Shown in pieces: positions 63,459 to 64,000 of a stretch of DNA of 64,000 nt; position 1 is the stretch's first letter; every line of letters begins with the position of its first letter. Location of the stretch: contig JAJUFH010000011.1 in NCBI GenBank assembly GCA_029266035.1, positions 1 through 64,000 on the forward strand, given 5' to 3'. The position numbers and the translations under genes were made by a program. The notes under the pieces were generated by a model. The model was not told the origin of the DNA and did no database searches. It worked only from the letters and a program-made list of their open reading frames with translations. Source of the stretch: Sinomicrobium sp. Its GTDB lineage: Bacteria > Bacteroidota > Bacteroidia > Flavobacteriales > Flavobacteriaceae.

Positions 63459-64000
63459 ATGCCTCCCAGTTTTATCCGCATCACACTCACCTGTATTGCT
63501 TTTCTGCTATTATCCTGCCAGAAAGACATTCCCCATCCCGTACAGTTTTACCATTGGAAAAGTCAGATACAAATTGGCAAGACCGAAAAAGAGTACTTCG
63601 AGGCATTGGAGTCGGACAAACTCTATATGCGCTTTTTCGATGTAGATCTAGTTCAGGGAAATCCAGCGCCTGTATCTGTTGTCGAAGATTTTGATTCAAG
63701 AATACTGCAGGCCACTTATATTCCCGTAGTGTTTGTAACTAACCGAGCCATAAAAAGTGTCGGCTCTACCGGAGGAAAAACACTCGCAGAAAACATCGAC
63801 AAGCTTATCTCAAAGATGGCAGAAGACTACAAGCTGGATAATTTTGACGAAATACAAATCGACTGCGATTGGACAGCAAGTAGCAAAAATATGTATTTTG
63901 CCTTCCTGGAGCAGCTAAAAAAAATATCCGGAAAAAAAATAAGCTGTACGCTGCGTCTGCATCAGGTAAAGTACCGCGAGCGTACCGGAATTCCCCCGGC
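63459..64000 (+). CDS. Lipoprotein, glycoside-hydrolase-like (cut by the window edge)
   Basis: An open frame from ATG 63459 to the end of the window (180 codons visible). The signal ends at C20 (IAFLLLSC). The mature part reads FYHWKSQIQIG near 30, KLYMRFFDVDLVQGN near 58-72, YIPVVFVTNRA near 93 and NFDEIQIDCDWTASSKNMYFAFLEQLKK near 132-160, then SCTLRLHQVKYRERTG. The IQIDCDW strand with acidic residues resembles TIM-barrel glycoside-hydrolase-like domains of the DUF3142 type. The family is uncertain. It probably completes the SusCD operon. Confidence 0.7.
   Translation, partial: MPPSFIRITLTCIAFLLLSCQKDIPHPVQFYHWKSQIQIGKTEKEYFEALESDKLYMRFFDVDLVQGNPAPVSVVEDFDSRILQATYIPVVFVTNRAIKSVGSTGGKTLAENIDKLISKMAEDYKLDNFDEIQIDCDWTASSKNMYFAFLEQLKKISGKKISCTLRLHQVKYRERTGIPP

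Overview
The window looks like chromosome of a marine- or soil-type Flavobacteriaceae (Bacteroidota). Lineage markers are a SusC/SusD pair with an ECF sigma factor and FecR, a type IX secretion plug protein (DUF5103 family), class III glutamine synthetase, a complete Na+-translocating NADH:quinone reductase (nqrA-F), many lipoproteins with an acidic stretch after the lipid cysteine, and Bacteroidota-type -7 boxes (TAnnTTTG) close upstream of start codons. The species cannot be named from the sequence alone.

Layout. 1-3.6 kb is a mosaic mobile region: the 3' end of an IS1595-type transposase, a low-GC lincosamide nucleotidyltransferase (lnu) gene, an attC-like hairpin, a GC-rich IS91-type transposase overlapping a tyrosine recombinase, and a second hairpin whose outer motif is an inverted copy of the first. 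It ends near a tRNA-Leu(CAG). 4.2-13.3 kb carries a fused B12-dependent mutase (icmF), purU, an AraC regulator and five consecutive lipoprotein genes, one with seven repeats that suggest a seven-bladed propeller. 13.4-20.7 kb is housekeeping on the minus strand: a cobalamin-binding-like protein, pyrF, prfA, purM, a DUF3332 protein and glnN. An octamer repeat block lies beside it.

21-31.5 kb holds an SBF-type transporter, a lipoprotein, a 1229-residue metallophosphoesterase / kinase-like / beta-barrel protein, an HD-domain protein fused to a Pycsar-type membrane effector domain, a GAF-domain protein, a heme-oxygenase-fold protein (DUF3050) and an adrenodoxin-type ferredoxin. 31.7-45.7 kb carries secreted hydrolases (pectinesterase, M28 peptidase, ENPP-type phosphodiesterase, retropepsin-PDZ, M49 peptidase), PPK2, map, a methyltransferase, a HigBA toxin-antitoxin pair, ApbE with a small partner, and a YeeE/YedE transporter pair behind a clear palindromic operator. 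45.8-51.7 kb is the nqr operon, which needs the FMN transfer that ApbE performs.

52-64 kb holds the T9SS plug protein, apaG, and a sigma/FecR/SusC/SusD/dipeptide epimerase/serine hydrolase/lipoprotein locus. The epimerase and hydrolase suggest that this locus imports peptides or muropeptides rather than polysaccharide. The last gene runs off the window. The most interesting parts are the lnu cassette-like mobile region, the HD-Pycsar fusion, the three-part phosphoesterase protein, the YeeE operator, and the consistently short promoter-to-start distances.
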